The translations under genes and the position numbers were made by a program. From Gemmatimonadota bacterium (GTDB lineage: Bacteria; Gemmatimonadota; Gemmatimonadetes; Longimicrobiales; Longimicrobiaceae), in assembly GCA_019348475.1 (NCBI GenBank), contig JAHWJJ010000282.1, positions 1-6,309 on the forward strand: 6,309 bases of DNA, read 5' to 3'. The notes under the pieces were generated by a model. That model saw only the letters and a program-made list of their open reading frames with translations. It searched no databases and was not told the DNA's origin. This document shows positions 5,591 to 6,309 of the stretch, one piece after another (position 1 is the first letter of the stretch; every line of letters begins with the position of its first letter).

Positions 5591-6246
5591 GCCAAGCCGC
5601 CGGACGCGGGGAGCGACCGCGCGATCCACTCGCGGACGTCGCGCGCCTCGTCGGGGCTTATGCCGTGGCCGATGGGGTAGTCGCCCGTCTCCAGCTCCGC
5701 GCCGGCGGCCCGCAGTGCCGCCCGCCCCTGCTCGCCGAAGGAGAAGGGGATGGACGGGTCCAGGGTCCCGTGCCCCCAGAAAAAGCGGGTGCCGCGCACG
5801 GTATCCGGGGTGGCGCGCACGGTGGGGTGGTCGGCCAGGAACCCGCTCAGGCACAGGGCCAGCGGCACCGCGCCGGGATTCCGCAGCGCGTAGGCCACGG
5901 ACATGGTCCCCCCCTGCGAAAAGCCGCCCAGCACCACGGGGCCGGTGCGCACCGGGAGCTGGTCCGGCACCGCCGCCAGGAACTCCGCCAGCGCCTGCTG
6001 CGACTGCTCGAAGCTCTCCGGCTCGGGGACGTTGCCGCCCAGAAAGCGGTACCACGCCCACCCGGGCCCGTACCCCCAGGGCGTGCCGCTGTGCGGCGCC
6101 TGGGGCGTGACGACGACGGCCTCCGGCGCCAGGAGCGGCGCCAGGTTCAGCAGGTCGAATCGGTCCGCGCCGCGGCCGTGCAGCAGCACCACCAGCGGGG
6201 CTCCGTCGCGTGCCTGCGCAGGCACCACCTGCTCGTGTCGCAGCAT
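5587..6246 (-). CDS. Phospholipase/carboxylesterase-family alpha/beta hydrolase
   Basis: The product is 219 residues, normal for this family of small serine esterases (Abhydrolase_2, YpfH-like). These cut carboxylic ester or thioester bonds; natural substrates are mostly unknown. The catalytic set is complete: GFSQGG (108-113, nucleophile Ser110), HGTLDPSIPF (159-168, Asp163) and YPIGHGISPDE (190-200, His194). LLHGRG (21-26) is the oxyanion loop. The TPQAPHSG stretch (47-54) and PGWAWYRFLG (61-70) also match family patterns around the active site. There is no signal peptide, so it is cytoplasmic. It starts with ATG at 6246 without a clear Shine-Dalgarno and is the first visible gene of a two-gene operon with the flavin protein downstream. 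Such hydrolases often sit beside redox enzymes in degradation or detoxification operons, but a shared substrate is only inferred. Confidence 0.88.
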   Translation of the reverse strand: MLRHEQVVPAQARDGAPLVVLLHGRGADRFDLLNLAPLLAPEAVVVTPQAPHSGTPWGYGPGWAWYRFLGGNVPEPESFEQSQQALAEFLAAVPDQLPVRTGPVVLGGFSQGGTMSVAYALRNPGAVPLALCLSGFLADHPTVRATPDTVRGTRFFWGHGTLDPSIPFSFGEQGRAALRAAGAELETGDYPIGHGISPDEARDVREWIARSLPASGGLA

Positions 6247-6263
6247 CGTTCGTCGGTGATGGA

Positions 6264-6309
6264 GTGAACGGGTGAACGGGTGAACGGGTGAACGGGTGAA
6301 CGGGTGAAC
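6264..6309. repeat. 8-bp tandem repeat upstream of the esterase, cut by the window edge
   Basis: GTGAACGG repeats five full times (starting at 6264, 6272, 6280, 6288 and 6296) and a sixth copy is cut after six bases, so the array continues outside the window. All visible copies are identical. On the minus strand the unit is CCGTTCAC and the array ends 17 bp before the esterase ATG, so it lies in its leader or promoter region. Because the unit is 8 bp, a change in copy number would shift spacing, not just lengthen the leader by whole codons. Confidence 0.9.

Noticed and set aside
5665..6267. Plus-strand open frame of 200 codons opposite the esterase
   Set aside because: The esterase has a full catalytic triad and family motifs; this frame has none.
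6264..6309. Possible CRISPR array start
   Set aside because: The unit is 8 bp with no spacers, so it is a simple tandem repeat.

Overview
This is a GC-rich window, roughly 70% G+C by eye, from a Gram-negative bacterium with an outer membrane. Two proteins carry a lipoprotein lipobox and two end in the C-terminal phenylalanine typical of outer-membrane proteins. Start codons have little or no Shine-Dalgarno sequence. Together with a plug-like lipoprotein domain and a glycine-zipper secreted protein, this suggests Gemmatimonadota, possibly a Longimicrobium relative. That placement is inference from style; there is no marker gene here.

Layout. Six protein genes are supported. (1) At 1-1553 on the minus strand, cut by the window edge, is a CpdB-like 2',3'-cyclic nucleotide phosphodiesterase/3'-nucleotidase made as a lipoprotein. 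(2) A 293-bp divergent gap leads to three plus-strand genes: an exported two-part protein with an Adhesin_E-like end (1847-2710), a small exported glycine-zipper protein (2935-3537), and a lipoprotein with a TonB-plug-like domain and a predicted beta-barrel (3620-4615). (3) A 366-bp gap between convergent genes is full of strong inverted repeats, starting on the last base of the lipoprotein stop codon. (4) A minus-strand pair, transcribed from the right edge, encodes an alpha/beta-hydrolase esterase (5587-6246) and a flavin-reductase-like FMN-binding protein (4982-5590), joined by a GTGA overlap. Upstream of the esterase an 8-bp tandem repeat runs off the window.

How the genes fit together. 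The first four products all carry export signals and probably work in the envelope: nucleotide scavenging by the CpdB-like enzyme, and envelope proteins of unknown role. The last two are predicted cytoplasmic enzymes translated together, which suggests a small metabolic or detoxification operon with unknown substrate. Nothing links the two groups beyond location.

I see no mobile element gene, CRISPR array, tRNA or rRNA, and no defence or biosynthetic cluster. The most unusual content is the lipoprotein-plug-barrel architecture and the non-coding structure: competing hairpins in the convergent gap, a perfect 22-bp palindrome, and the edge tandem repeat.
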